Of a stretch of DNA of 64,000 nt, positions 1 to 8,673 are shown in pieces. The translations under genes were made by a program, and so were the position numbers. The stretch spans positions 1 to 64,000 of the forward strand of contig JAFUTI010000008.1 in the NCBI GenBank assembly GCA_017471465.1, given 5' to 3'. Position 1 is the first letter of the stretch. Each line of letters starts with the position of its first letter. The notes under the pieces are model-generated. The model saw only the letters and a list, made by a program, of their open reading frames with translations, made no database searches and was not told where the DNA came from. The stretch comes from Prevotella sp. GTDB taxonomy: Bacteria; Bacteroidota; Bacteroidia; Bacteroidales; Bacteroidaceae.

Positions 1-1
1 A

Positions 2-151
2 CCATTCTTCACCACCAAACGAAGCGGTAGCGGAATCGGCTTGTCTCTAAGTCGCAGAATGGTGATTCAGCAAGGCGGTATGCTCGAACTGGCTGATACA
101 CCGCGCCAAGGATGCCATGTCGCTTTTGTTCTGTCACTTCAGACACTCTAA
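2..151 (+). CDS. C-terminal fragment of a sensor histidine kinase (truncated by the window edge)
   Basis: The first 49 codons read in frame to a TAA stop at 149-151. They contain PFFTTKRSGSGIGLSLSRRM, the F box and G2 box of the HATPase_c ATP-binding domain, followed by the usual short tail after the last strand (GCHVAFVLSL). The family is a membrane or cytoplasmic kinase that autophosphorylates on histidine and passes phosphate to a response regulator; neither the sensor domain nor the partner regulator is in the window. It reads towards ybeY at 20032, so the whole 19-kb island between them sits in what was probably a convergent intergenic gap. The assignment of the domain is firm; the signal is unknown. 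Confidence 0.9.
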   Translation, partial: PFFTTKRSGSGIGLSLSRRMVIQQGGMLELADTPRQGCHVAFVLSLQTL

Positions 152-186
152 CGACAAACTCAATATGTGAAAATAACGTTTATTCA

Positions 187-218
187 GCGGTGAAATAAGT
201 TTTTTTGCATTTCACCGC
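187..218. terminator. Hairpin terminator after the histidine kinase
   Basis: A perfect 10-bp inverted repeat, GCGGTGAAAT (187-196) and ATTTCACCGC (209-218), encloses a 12-base T-rich loop and is followed by an A/T-rich stretch with T6 at about 230-236. It lies 36 bases after the kinase stop and is suitably placed as a Rho-independent terminator, possibly bidirectional. It could alternatively be part of an attachment site. Confidence 0.55.
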
Positions 219-311
219 CAAATAAAAGCTTTTTTGTCCCATCCATTGTTTCTTTGAAATCATGGACAGACGAACTCATAAAGAACTACGACTTTCCAAT
301 ATCCCATCTGT

Positions 312-2501
312 TTACCCTCTCCTAAGCCTGTACCTCGGTGCATGCATAGCCTTGGCCATCTGATGACATCTTCGGGCGAAGGAGAGGTCATCCTCGTTGT
401 CCTTCTTCTTGGGTAGTTCGTTATTACCGCCACCACCGCCATAGGATTCTGAGATGGTGGTAGCACCATCGAGGAAACCAAAAAACAGGCAGGCAGTTGT
501 AGCAGCCACCTTATCCACATCATCAGCCACACCTTCGACCATGTCGAGTCCGAGTCTTTTGATATAGTTAACTCCAGGTTCGGCAGCAACCTCATAGATC
601 TCCGCTTTCGTATCGTTCGTTATTTCACGGACGGATTTAACAGCGCGTAGCATCCATTCGGAATTAGCCAAGCTGTTTTTAGGATTCTTACTTAGTGCCC
701 TTCTGATGGATTCTTTCTCTTCGTCGTTCATTACATACTCGTCAAGTCTCGGATTGGTAATAACCTTAATAGCGTTCCACATAGAGGGCCAGATTGATTC
801 CAATACACCATGAATCTTATCGTAATCATCTGCCTTTTTTCTAATCTTTTCGAATGAGTCTACAGTAATGCCCTTTCGCTGCATTTCGTCGTACTGCTGA
901 ATCTTGCGGATGGCGATGGCATTCTGGCGCAGTTCCTGCTTGACTATCGCCCGACTCCTGCGTGTCAGTTCCTCTATGTGGGCACTGTCGAAGCTGCGGA
1001 GAATAGTCTGCATGTCGGTCATGATGCTCTTGATTTCATTGTTCTGCTGTCTTCTGAACTCATCGGCATTAGTGAAGATTGATTTCTTCTGGCTCTTGAC
1101 CTTATCCACCTCCTGAAATGCCGCCATAATCACGTCCATCATCGTCATCTTCGTCTTGCCTTTCGCTTTCAGGTTCTCAATAATGGCACCGCTGCTTTTC
1201 GGGTTATAGGTAAAGACCGTATCGCAGAAGCCCTTGATCGTCACCGACTCCGACGGGTCGCCAACGGCATCGGCCAGTTCTCTGGCTTTCTGCTCCAATG
1301 CGGTCTTCTCGTTCTTCGCTGATTCCTTCTCCTTGTTGATTCTGTTCAGTTCCTGGCGGGCATTGTCTATCGAATCATTCAGTTTTGACGACGTCTCCCG
1401 CTTCTCGGCCAGTGATGACTCAAAATTGTTGAGCGCCCAAGCTGCCTGATCGGCTTTCTTTTCAGTTTCCAGAGCCTTCTTCTCTGACTCCTGAGCCTTT
1501 TTCTCGGCCTCTTCTGCCTTTTCCAGAGCCAGCAGCCTCTCGCGCTCCAATTGTCGTTTGTTCTTCTTCCGATGCTCCTTCCGTTCTTCCACCGTCATCA
1601 GCGAGGTATCTTCACCACGCTCCAGACCCCACTTGATATTGACTTCATCGTGCAGCATGTCGTGCCACTTCCTGAACGACTGCGATTCTTCATACTTCGT
1701 CTCGCCGAAATAGTGGGAATAGCTGACGGTGAGCACCTTCTTTGGTGTTGCAGGTCGGTAGAAGGATTGTTCTTCCTCCTTCAGCCGTTCATACTGTCGG
1801 GTGGTGATGTGCTCAGGACGTTCCTTGCCGTCGCTCTCCATGTCCGGGTCGAGCTCATAGCCGCCAACTCTGCCACGCTTCACCCGCTCGGCAACGGGAA
1901 TCACCAGCGCATGGAAATGCGGGGTGGTCTCGTCGAGGTGGCATTCGAGGCCGATGACATTCTCCTCGCCGAACTTACGGCAGAGGAAGTCGTAATAGTC
2001 CATGGCCATCGTCTCGATCATCTTCATGCCAGGGTGATTGGGATCGTCGGCAAGACTGACCCAGCTGTTGTCCTCCTGCCAGTCGAAGTCCATCGGCTTG
2101 CCGAAAGCAATCTCCGTCATACGGTCGTGGTCACCGCTAAGTACGAAATCGACGCAGGTGTTCGGCTGGTTCGGCGCGTCCTCCCTCCAAGGTTTGAAGT
2201 TCAGTTCCTTCAGTCGCTGCTCGTATCTTTTCTTCAGCGACTTCCGTTGAGTGCCCAGACGGACAATCCTTGGTGGAATATAGACTGTCTTACCGTTCCT
2301 CGTAGTTATCTTCTTACCACTCATTACCTCAAAATTGAGATGTCTTCTCGACCAGTCGTAGCGGTTGCCCGGCTGTTTGTTCTTGGCCTGATAGGTTTCC
2401 TCTGTCCAGTCACGCCGTTCGTTCTCCCTGCCCTGAGCGGTAGAGAAAGAAGCGGATGCCGATATGTTCAATGACTGATATTGTTTCAATGATATGTCCA
2501 T
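312..2501 (-). CDS. mobV: MobV/Pre-family relaxase (mobilization protein)
   Basis: This 729-residue protein would nick the element at oriT and lead the strand during transfer. The N-terminal third carries the MobV/Mob_Pre signature HLDETTPHFH (residues 188-197), the HxDExxPHxH metal-binding and catalytic motif. Residues about 320-430 are a highly charged coiled coil rich in E, K and A, usual for the C-terminal part of this family. The first ATG at 2501 is preferred; an upstream in-frame TTG at 2513 would overlap the preceding gene's stop. The extreme C-terminus has a GGGG stretch and no obvious domain. It is the last gene of the leftward mobilization block. The family assignment is confident; which relaxosome accessory proteins it uses is unknown. 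Confidence 0.93.
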   Translation of the reverse strand: MDISLKQYQSLNISASASFSTAQGRENERRDWTEETYQAKNKQPGNRYDWSRRHLNFEVMSGKKITTRNGKTVYIPPRIVRLGTQRKSLKKRYEQRLKELNFKPWREDAPNQPNTCVDFVLSGDHDRMTEIAFGKPMDFDWQEDNSWVSLADDPNHPGMKMIETMAMDYYDFLCRKFGEENVIGLECHLDETTPHFHALVIPVAERVKRGRVGGYELDPDMESDGKERPEHITTRQYERLKEEEQSFYRPATPKKVLTVSYSHYFGETKYEESQSFRKWHDMLHDEVNIKWGLERGEDTSLMTVEERKEHRKKNKRQLERERLLALEKAEEAEKKAQESEKKALETEKKADQAAWALNNFESSLAEKRETSSKLNDSIDNARQELNRINKEKESAKNEKTALEQKARELADAVGDPSESVTIKGFCDTVFTYNPKSSGAIIENLKAKGKTKMTMMDVIMAAFQEVDKVKSQKKSIFTNADEFRRQQNNEIKSIMTDMQTILRSFDSAHIEELTRRSRAIVKQELRQNAIAIRKIQQYDEMQRKGITVDSFEKIRKKADDYDKIHGVLESIWPSMWNAIKVITNPRLDEYVMNDEEKESIRRALSKNPKNSLANSEWMLRAVKSVREITNDTKAEIYEVAAEPGVNYIKRLGLDMVEGVADDVDKVAATTACLFFGFLDGATTISESYGGGGGNNELPKKKDNEDDLSFARRCHQMAKAMHAPRYRLRRG

Positions 2502-2509
2502 AGTCGAAA

Positions 2510-2986
2510 TCAATTGATGTTCATGATTGTGGGGTACTTAGGGGCAGGCCCCTGAGCGGAGGTCCAGGAGAGGGTCACTCCTGGTCGGGTCCCAAGGGCT
2601 GACGAGCCTTCGGCATATTGGGGTGATATGGCAGCATTGACATTATGACCCCTAATATGTTGTGGATTCATCATTGAATCCCTGCCGCAAGCAAATGGAC
2701 GAGAGCGATAAAGGCTGTAAGCCTGCCCGTAAATGGTGCTGTAGCAATTGTAGCAAACCGATGCAGCAAAGGCTGCGGGATGCAACTTGCTGGTTTTCAG
2801 CATCTCCTTATTTCTATCAGTAATAAAGGGAATAGATAGATTGCTCAGAATTGCTACCATACTACTACAAGAACAGACAACTGCCTTTTCCGTTGCTACA
2901 GATTGACACCATCTTGTTACATCTGAAAATGAAGATAAGTGTCTGATTATCTGCAATGTACATTTTGCTACATTTGCTACATCCAT
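2510..2986 (-). CDS. Hypothetical protein upstream of the relaxase
   Basis: An open frame of 158 codons starts at an ATG at 2986 and ends 8 bases before the relaxase ATG. I do not recognise a domain. The composition is unusual: nine cysteines, many serines, and a C-terminal half rich in G, P and A that is encoded by the inverted-repeat DNA proposed as oriT. No signal peptide or membrane segment stands out. It could be a small accessory mobilization protein, or a chance frame across a noncoding oriT leader. The ATG at 2986 follows the primase stop by 27 bases, which fits a shared transcript. Confidence that it is translated is limited. Confidence 0.4.
   Translation of the reverse strand: MDVANVAKCTLQIIRHLSSFSDVTRWCQSVATEKAVVCSCSSMVAILSNLSIPFITDRNKEMLKTSKLHPAAFAASVCYNCYSTIYGQAYSLYRSRPFACGRDSMMNPQHIRGHNVNAAISPQYAEGSSALGTRPGVTLSWTSAQGPAPKYPTIMNIN
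2540..2584. other. Putative oriT region with two adjacent inverted repeats
   Basis: Two perfect inverted repeats lie side by side just upstream of the relaxase gene: AGGGGC (2540-2545) with GCCCCT (2548-2553), and CCAGGAG (2564-2570) with CTCCTGG (2578-2584). MobV-type oriT sites are generally hairpins immediately upstream of the mob gene, so the position fits. The nick site is not identifiable by eye. The same bases are the 3' end of the open frame 2510-2986. Confidence 0.45.
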
Positions 2987-3013
2987 ATTCGTACCTCTTC
3001 AAATTTGCAAACG

Positions 3014-6000
3014 TCAGAAAGGTAAGTCGTCCGTCGGTTTCCCAAAAGGAATTTCTGCCTCTACAGGATCGGCAGGCTTCTCATCGCCAGAGTCCACACA
3101 CGAGTCAAGGTTGATGCCGAACTTCTCGCTCACCATCTTATAGTCGAAGCACAGAGGACGGTCTTGCTCGTAGATGGTTCTGTAGCCTTTGATGTTGCAC
3201 CCTTCCATGATAGGCTCTTGCATGGGCTGACCGTTGGAGTTGAACTTCTTGAACCGCTCTGGGGCATAGGACACGCCAAGATACTCAGTCGAAATCTGGA
3301 GGTAGTGGAGCATGGACTCTGTTGACAGCAGCTTCTCGTCCATCTTCTTTCCGAGTTCGCGGTAGGTGGTGAGCATGATGTCCTTTCGGATCATGAGGAT
3401 CTGCCTGACATCGCCAAACTCAATCGCCTCCTTCTGCGCATTGGTCTTGATGCTCTTCTTCCCCTTGATGACATAGTGCTGGCCGTTCATGATGGTTCCC
3501 TTCTGCTGGGCGCTGCTGATGATACGCCAGAAGCCGGACACCTCATCGGTCTTGGAGCACAGGTCGTTCTGACGAATCACGCACTTCACACAGAAGTCCA
3601 AGAGCGCTTCGTAATGGAATGGAAGCTTTATAACGTCCTCCAAAGCGAGGTAGGCAGACAATGGAACATACCAGTTGCGCTCGATACGGTCCATGACATC
3701 ATAGCCCTTCAGACGATAGGACAGGTCAACCTCGGCCTTCTTCCATGCTTCATCGAAACAGGCTTCGAACTTGTCGCGGTGTGACAGGATTTCCAAAGTG
3801 ATATGCGTGGCACCCATCAGTCGGTAGTGAACCAGGTCTTTCCAGCGTTCGCGCTCTTCCTGGGTGTGATGCTGTCGGTCATAGGTCAGATAGATCAGGC
3901 GGGTGAATAGTGCAATGTCAGCAGTGGGCATCTCCTGACCAGTGATGATCACCCCACTATCCACCCTGGCCTGTTCACGCTCTTTCTTGTCGAGATTCAT
4001 CTTGCTCCTACCGATACCAGCCCACAAGCCTTTCAACCACTCAATCCTCTTGATGTCGATGTTGTTGGAATACTCGTCTATCTGGACGAGTGCATTGCTA
4101 TAGCTCGACACTGCGTCAGACAGTGCAGGAAGAGAGTCGGAAACGATGCTCTGAGGGTCGTTCTCGCTGATGAAGAATGACATGAGCGAATGACCCAGCT
4201 CGGTCTTACCGGAACCCTTTGGCCCGAAGAGGTCAAGGATGGGAAAACAGCGTGCCTTGGTTCTGACAATGTCGCGGAAAAGCGTCGCCATATAGAAGCA
4301 AAGGCCCACCATCGCATTGTCGCCATGAACCTGCACCATCTTCTGGAAATAGTCGTGGAGTGAAATGTTGGTATGAGGCTTGTGGCGGAACTTTCTCTCG
4401 TTGGCAAACAACTCCACACTATTCCTGTAGATGCTCGACATGGCAGGAAGATAGTAGTTGCCAGAGTTCAGCCTTACAATACCATAGCCATCGACCTCAT
4501 GCCACTCTCCATCCTCGTATGCGCCATTACAAAAGCAGTAGAAGCCCTGTTTCTGCCAGCCCAGTTGCTTGATTTCAACCGCTGTCTCTGTCACCTGTGC
4601 CAGGTATCTCTGCAGCTGGATCAAGGCTTCCTCGCCAGCCAGCCAAGTGTAATTGCCGATACCCAGCAGCTTCTTTCTGAATGTCTTTGCCGAAGTTATC
4701 GCTTCCATATCCAACTCTATTATTTCAGGGGGAGTTGACGGGTCTGTATTGTTGATTTCAAACAGTCGCACAGGCTGAATGTCATCTTTGATATGGTACA
4801 ACGGTTTCAAGGTGAAGTTTGACAGCTGCACCTCGTCGCCATGCTTGTCACAGCCATAGTAGCAACCATGCTGCACCGTGAAGCCAAAGGAACGGAGCAT
4901 GTCGATACCGCTTTCCTTGTTCTTCTCGGAACGACGCTGCTGTTCACGAACCTTGGCAGAGTTGAGAGCCTGATGCCACAAGGCTTTGGAGCCGTCAATC
5001 TTGGAGAGTTGGGTGATGTACTGTTCCTTCACATCCTCATTCTTGATATGAAGGAGCAAGTCGCAGACTTCCTCCACCACCTTCTGTTTCTCTTCTGTCG
5101 TACCCTCCTTATTCAGTTTCTTGGAGAAGAACCAGACGATGAACTCCTTTTCCTGTAGTCCTGAGAGGTCAGATCTGTCGTTGATGAACTCATCCGGGTC
5201 GAGTTTCTTCGCGTGTTCTGCATGAATGTCGTTGGGAATCTCCTTCACGCTGACCGTAAAGCCCTGCTGTATGGCGATGGCACCGTTTCTCAACACGTTC
5301 TTGAATCCAGCGCCCAAGGTCTCGCCTTCTTTCGGCAGGTCAGAATCGGGAATGAAGCAGAGCGTACAACTCTTCAAGCGGTAGTCCTTCAGCAACTGGA
5401 ACTGTTCCTTCGTCCATCCTGCACCTAACGAAGCTATCGTATTATGAATGCCGAGAGACTGGAGCTTGACCACATCGGGGCCACCCTCCACCAGATAGAG
5501 CTTTTCTTCCTGTCGTGCGGCTTTGACGGCTGCATCGATGCCAAAGATGGACTCCGACTTGCTGTAGAGGATGCTGTCAGATGAGTTGATGTACTTGCGC
5601 TCTGCCTTGTCATCCAAAGCTCTTGCCGTGAAACCCTCGATATTGGAATAGCGGTCGCGGATAGGAATCATGAGGCGGTTCTTATAGACGCAGTACAGCT
5701 TGTCGGTCTTCTCGCTCATCTTCAGGATGCCCATCTCCTGCATCAGGTCAAGGCTCAGTCCTGCCTTGGTTGCGAAATCGACCACCGATGTCCAGTCGTC
5801 AGGTGCGAAGCCCATCTGCTGCTCATGGCAGTATTCCTCATTCCAACGGCCAAGCATGTATTCCCTCGCCAACTTGGCGACGGGCGTGTCCTTCTGAATC
5901 TCCTCGAAGAAGAAAGCGCACAACTTCGCGTTGATGATGCGCATGGACTCCTTCTTCTTGTATTTCTCCTCTTCTTCCGGCGTGGACTGGAGTTCATTGT

Positions 6001-6295
6001 CAGTCAGCGAGATGTTCTTCTTTTCCTTCAGCAGCTTCTTGACGGCAAGAGGAAAGGGCAGGTTCTCCATCTTCATGACAAAGGTAATCACGTTGCCGCC
6101 CTCATGGCAAGCACCGTGGCAGAACCAGAGGTTCTTGGCGGTATCGACGCAGAACGAAGCGGTTTTCTCATTGTGGAACGGGCAGCATCCCCAGGCACGA
6201 TGACCTTTCACCTTCAACGCAATCCCATAGTCTGAGACCACCTCCTGAAGGTCCACCGTGTCGAGGATCAAATCAATGTATTTCTTATCAATCAT
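3014..6295 (-). CDS. Primase-helicase: CHC2 zinc finger, Toprim and P-loop ATPase domains
   Basis: This 1093-residue replication protein probably primes and unwinds the element's DNA. The N-terminus is a DnaG-type zinc finger with CPFHNEK and later C-H-G-A-C (ligands around C38, H41, C59, C63). A primase core with a Toprim motif, LYLVEGGPDVVK, lies near residue 265. A separate C-terminal ATPase domain has the Walker A box GPKGSGKTE near residue 694 and a Walker B-like VQIDEY shortly after. The start chosen is MIDKKYID at 6295, because the zinc finger follows at the spacing normal for DnaG; the open frame extends 86 codons upstream, but that part overlaps the preceding gene and is low-complexity and basic. 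Fused primase-helicases of this sort are common in Bacteroidales mobilizable elements and phages. The role in replication or transfer is inferred. Confidence 0.88.
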   Translation of the reverse strand: MIDKKYIDLILDTVDLQEVVSDYGIALKVKGHRAWGCCPFHNEKTASFCVDTAKNLWFCHGACHEGGNVITFVMKMENLPFPLAVKKLLKEKKNISLTDNELQSTPEEEEKYKKKESMRIINAKLCAFFFEEIQKDTPVAKLAREYMLGRWNEEYCHEQQMGFAPDDWTSVVDFATKAGLSLDLMQEMGILKMSEKTDKLYCVYKNRLMIPIRDRYSNIEGFTARALDDKAERKYINSSDSILYSKSESIFGIDAAVKAARQEEKLYLVEGGPDVVKLQSLGIHNTIASLGAGWTKEQFQLLKDYRLKSCTLCFIPDSDLPKEGETLGAGFKNVLRNGAIAIQQGFTVSVKEIPNDIHAEHAKKLDPDEFINDRSDLSGLQEKEFIVWFFSKKLNKEGTTEEKQKVVEEVCDLLLHIKNEDVKEQYITQLSKIDGSKALWHQALNSAKVREQQRRSEKNKESGIDMLRSFGFTVQHGCYYGCDKHGDEVQLSNFTLKPLYHIKDDIQPVRLFEINNTDPSTPPEIIELDMEAITSAKTFRKKLLGIGNYTWLAGEEALIQLQRYLAQVTETAVEIKQLGWQKQGFYCFCNGAYEDGEWHEVDGYGIVRLNSGNYYLPAMSSIYRNSVELFANERKFRHKPHTNISLHDYFQKMVQVHGDNAMVGLCFYMATLFRDIVRTKARCFPILDLFGPKGSGKTELGHSLMSFFISENDPQSIVSDSLPALSDAVSSYSNALVQIDEYSNNIDIKRIEWLKGLWAGIGRSKMNLDKKEREQARVDSGVIITGQEMPTADIALFTRLIYLTYDRQHHTQEERERWKDLVHYRLMGATHITLEILSHRDKFEACFDEAWKKAEVDLSYRLKGYDVMDRIERNWYVPLSAYLALEDVIKLPFHYEALLDFCVKCVIRQNDLCSKTDEVSGFWRIISSAQQKGTIMNGQHYVIKGKKSIKTNAQKEAIEFGDVRQILMIRKDIMLTTYRELGKKMDEKLLSTESMLHYLQISTEYLGVSYAPERFKKFNSNGQPMQEPIMEGCNIKGYRTIYEQDRPLCFDYKMVSEKFGINLDSCVDSGDEKPADPVEAEIPFGKPTDDLPF

Positions 6296-6351
6296 GTTCA
6301 ATAATTGTATTATATAATCGTATAATATAAGTATATAACGAGGCTGAGAGG

Positions 6352-6723
6352 CTATAGACCCTGCAACTCCCTGCGGTGCTCGGCTATAAAGGCCATAATC
6401 ATCGCTGCGGCAATGGCACGGATGGGGATGTTCGCCTTTGCATTGGCGCGGATGAGTTCTATCTGCTTCTTCACCTCGGTGGGAATCCAGACGGCAGCAC
6501 CCTGTCCCTTCACGCCTGTATAGTCGTCGAGCAGCGTCATGAACTTCTTCCACTCCCTGGTCTTGCTGTAGTTTCCTTCGTTACCACTATTCACAGTGCC
6601 TTCAAGAGGCTCTGCGTGTGCCGGACTATCAGCGACAACTGACATTACACTCTCTGCCAAACTAATGTCCCCACCACTCTTTGAAAAGAATGGGTTGACT
6701 GGTTTATTCTCTTTCTTTGTCAT
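6352..6723 (-). CDS. Small ParA-partner protein (ParB-like or DUF3408-like)
   Basis: A 123-residue protein is encoded 5 bases downstream of parA. The first 60 residues are polar and probably disordered. The C-terminal half (AAVWIPTEVKKQIELIRANA onward) resembles the ribbon-helix-helix-like DNA-binding ends of small partition and mobilization accessory proteins, including DUF3408-type proteins found beside ParA in Bacteroides conjugative elements. The tight spacing argues for translational coupling with parA and a joint role in segregation, or in positioning DNA before transfer. The family assignment rests on position and general character, not on a diagnostic motif. Confidence 0.6.
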   Translation of the reverse strand: MTKKENKPVNPFFSKSGGDISLAESVMSVVADSPAHAEPLEGTVNSGNEGNYSKTREWKKFMTLLDDYTGVKGQGAAVWIPTEVKKQIELIRANAKANIPIRAIAAAMIMAFIAEHRRELQGL

Positions 6724-6728
6724 AACTC

Positions 6729-7379
6729 TTACAACTTATTGATTTCTTCTATAATTCGGTCGAAAGCATGCTCAACGGCAGCGTACTGGAATTTGTCGAG
6801 CGGATAGAGGGTGGAGTATCGCTTGATGACCACGCTCTGCTTGATTCTCGGCGTGACAGTACCGAGTTTGCCAAGAATGGAAATGGTCTCTTCGCGCATC
6901 TCCTTCTCATGCGCCTTGCCTTCCGTAGTGTTGATGCGGTTGGGCAGGAACACCAGACGGGCAGATGTCATCTTGCCGATGACGGAAACAAAGATACCCG
7001 TCGCGTCGATAGTGTCAACATCGTAGGCCATTGGAACCACGATAAGGTCGGCCTGTGAGTAGATGATGGCGAGGTTGTTGTCGTTGAGATTACCCGGACA
7101 GTCAATCACCACGATGCCGTCTTTTTGACGGAGCTTCTTCATGTCGGCTTTCAACTTACCGGCATCAAGCGTATTGAGCTTTACGATCTCCCATGATACA
7201 GCATGTTCCGGGTTTGCTTCTATCTCGCGCTCACGATGTCTGGTCAACGATGCCTGGATATCTGCATCCGCAGCACTCACCGACATGCCTTTTTCGTTCA
7301 GGTACTCAGAGAAATGGGCGCACAACGTGGTCTTACCAACACCACCCTTGATATTCGAAAACAATACAACTTTACTCAT
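6729..7379 (-). CDS. parA: ParA-family partition ATPase
   Basis: This 216-residue protein has the deviant Walker A box KGGVGKTT at residues 11-18, the DADIQAS segment of switch I and VVIDCPGN as Walker B. These define the ParA/MinD superfamily; the length matches the small plasmid ParA group that lacks an N-terminal HTH. It would bind ATP and DNA and help segregate the extrachromosomal form of the element. It is the first gene of a leftward block (parA, small partner, primase). A start at 7379 is supported by the motif lying 11 residues in, as is usual. Confidence 0.93.
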   Translation of the reverse strand: MSKVVLFSNIKGGVGKTTLCAHFSEYLNEKGMSVSAADADIQASLTRHREREIEANPEHAVSWEIVKLNTLDAGKLKADMKKLRQKDGIVVIDCPGNLNDNNLAIIYSQADLIVVPMAYDVDTIDATGIFVSVIGKMTSARLVFLPNRINTTEGKAHEKEMREETISILGKLGTVTPRIKQSVVIKRYSTLYPLDKFQYAAVEHAFDRIIEEINKL

Positions 7380-7454
7380 CTTATATAATATACTTAAATT
7401 ATGATTTTATATAATGTCATTGAGAGTATAGCCCTCACAATGAGGGCATTACTC

Positions 7455-7844
7455 TTACTTCTTGCTTTCACAAAGATTGTCAATGTCAGCCTTGTGATAA
7501 AACACTTTCCGACCGACCTTTACTGGTACGAGGTAGTTCTTGTTCGCCCAATTCCAGAGCGTCGCATGAGTTACACCAAGCTTTGACATCACCTCCTGCT
7601 TAGGCATGAGGGAATCCTCTTCCTCCTGTTGCACGACTCTTGGTTCCCTTTCATCAACGTACTTCACAAGTGCTCTTGCAAATGCCAAAGCACCTTCACC
7701 CGTAAAGGTCAAATCGATGCGATCACCAGAATTCTTAATTTGAGACACCAGCCGATTTGCATACAAATCAGCGAATAAAGCAGAATTGTTATCTGCCACT
7801 CCTGAAGTCATTGTAGACTTTTCAATTAAATTATCAGTTCTCAT
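7455..7844 (-). CDS. Excisionase-like HTH protein (MerR/Xis fold)
   Basis: This is a 129-residue protein. Residues about 79-127 match the winged-helix DNA-binding domain of the helix_turn_helix_17/MerR-like excisionase group: QEVMSKLGVTHATLWNWANK followed by YLVPVKVGRKVFYHKADID. The N-terminal 75 residues are a polar region without a known fold. In Bacteroidales mobile elements such proteins act as recombination directionality factors or as activators of the mobilization genes. It is transcribed divergently from the double-HTH regulator at 8011, across a short control region with a palindrome. The role as excisionase is inferred from family and position. Confidence 0.8.
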   Translation of the reverse strand: MRTDNLIEKSTMTSGVADNNSALFADLYANRLVSQIKNSGDRIDLTFTGEGALAFARALVKYVDEREPRVVQQEEEDSLMPKQEVMSKLGVTHATLWNWANKNYLVPVKVGRKVFYHKADIDNLCESKK

Positions 7845-7862
7845 ATATTTTTTATTATTAAA

Positions 7863-7974
7863 TTTGTTATATTCGAATTATTTTATTATATTTGCACCGA
7901 AATTCAGCGCTTAATCCTGAGAATGATTCTCAAATTCGAGTGCAAAGTTAATCAAATATACCATAACTGACAAG
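7863..7974. promoter_or_regulatory. Divergent promoters around a 15-bp palindromic operator
   Basis: On the + strand TTTG (7863-7866) and TATATTTG (7887-7894) are 20 bases apart. On the - strand CTTG (7971-7974) and TAACTTTG (7943-7950) are also 20 bases apart. Both match the Bacteroidetes -33/-7 pattern. Between the two -7 boxes lies the perfect palindrome TGAGAAT-G-ATTCTCA (7918-7932). The arrangement resembles a phage-type switch controlling the excisionase-like gene and the repressor. Which protein binds is inferred. Confidence 0.65.
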
Positions 7975-8010
7975 TTTTTGGTATTCAAATTAAGTTTATT
8001 TAACTATATT

Positions 8011-8655
8011 ATGGTTATAAGTGGCAATTTCCCCGTAGATATCAATATCGGTTCCCTTATCGAGAGCCGAATGGAAACAATGCACATATCAAAGGCAGAA
8101 TTTGCCAGAAGGATGCAAATGCCTCAGTCAAATGCAAGCAGAATCCTGAAAAAAGAAACGATGGACACTTCCAAGCTTCAAGTTATATGCGAAAAGCTGG
8201 ACTACAATTTCTTTGAAGAATTCTGTGGACGGGAAGACGGCCATTCAGGTGAAGAGGGCCGTCGATGGCCAACTGTTCACATAGGTTCGTCTATCGAAAG
8301 GCAGTTGAAAGAATCAAAAATGACCCAATCCGAGTTTGCCCATCAATTAGGAGTAAAGCAACCCGAAGTGAGCCGATTATTGAAAAGAGCAGATTTAGAT
8401 ACGGGCAAACTGGTCGTCATATCCAACCTGCTAAAATACAATTTCTTTGAAGAGTTCTGCGTTGTTAAAAAAGCGCAATCTGCCGCAGATCTCATTGAGG
8501 AAATACAAAGTAAAATGACCCCAATACAACCAATTTATCAAATGCAATTCACATCAGAACAATACAAGAAGTTCCTCATGCAGCAACTGGAACTGCCTGA
8601 GGAAGAACGTATCATCAAGATTACAGTTACCCCTAAGGATCAGAACAAGAAATAA
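8011..8655 (+). CDS. Regulator with two tandem XRE/Cro-type HTH domains
   Basis: This 214-residue protein has two homologous Cro/CI-type HTH domains in tandem. The first, around residues 12-65, contains SKAEFARRMQMPQSNASRIL; the second, around residues 89-145, contains TQSEFAHQLGVKQPEVSRLL. Both copies end in the same NFFEEFC block after a K-L-x-V-I segment, so the duplication covers more than the HTH. The tail (about 50 residues) may mediate oligomerisation. The first ATG at 8011 is chosen over an upstream TTG at 7978. It is divergent from the excisionase-like gene and probably represses one or both promoters through the palindrome between them. A covalent dimer of HTH domains is unusual among element repressors. 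Confidence 0.85.
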   Translation: MVISGNFPVDINIGSLIESRMETMHISKAEFARRMQMPQSNASRILKKETMDTSKLQVICEKLDYNFFEEFCGREDGHSGEEGRRWPTVHIGSSIERQLKESKMTQSEFAHQLGVKQPEVSRLLKRADLDTGKLVVISNLLKYNFFEEFCVVKKAQSAADLIEEIQSKMTPIQPIYQMQFTSEQYKKFLMQQLELPEEERIIKITVTPKDQNKK

Positions 8656-8673
8656 GGAACTTAGGAATACCGC

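Noticed and set aside
1551-2474. 307-codon frame on the + strand opposite the relaxase
   Set aside because: It lies entirely antisense to the relaxase, whose motif and reading direction are certain; its composition (L, R, V rich) is that of a shadow frame.
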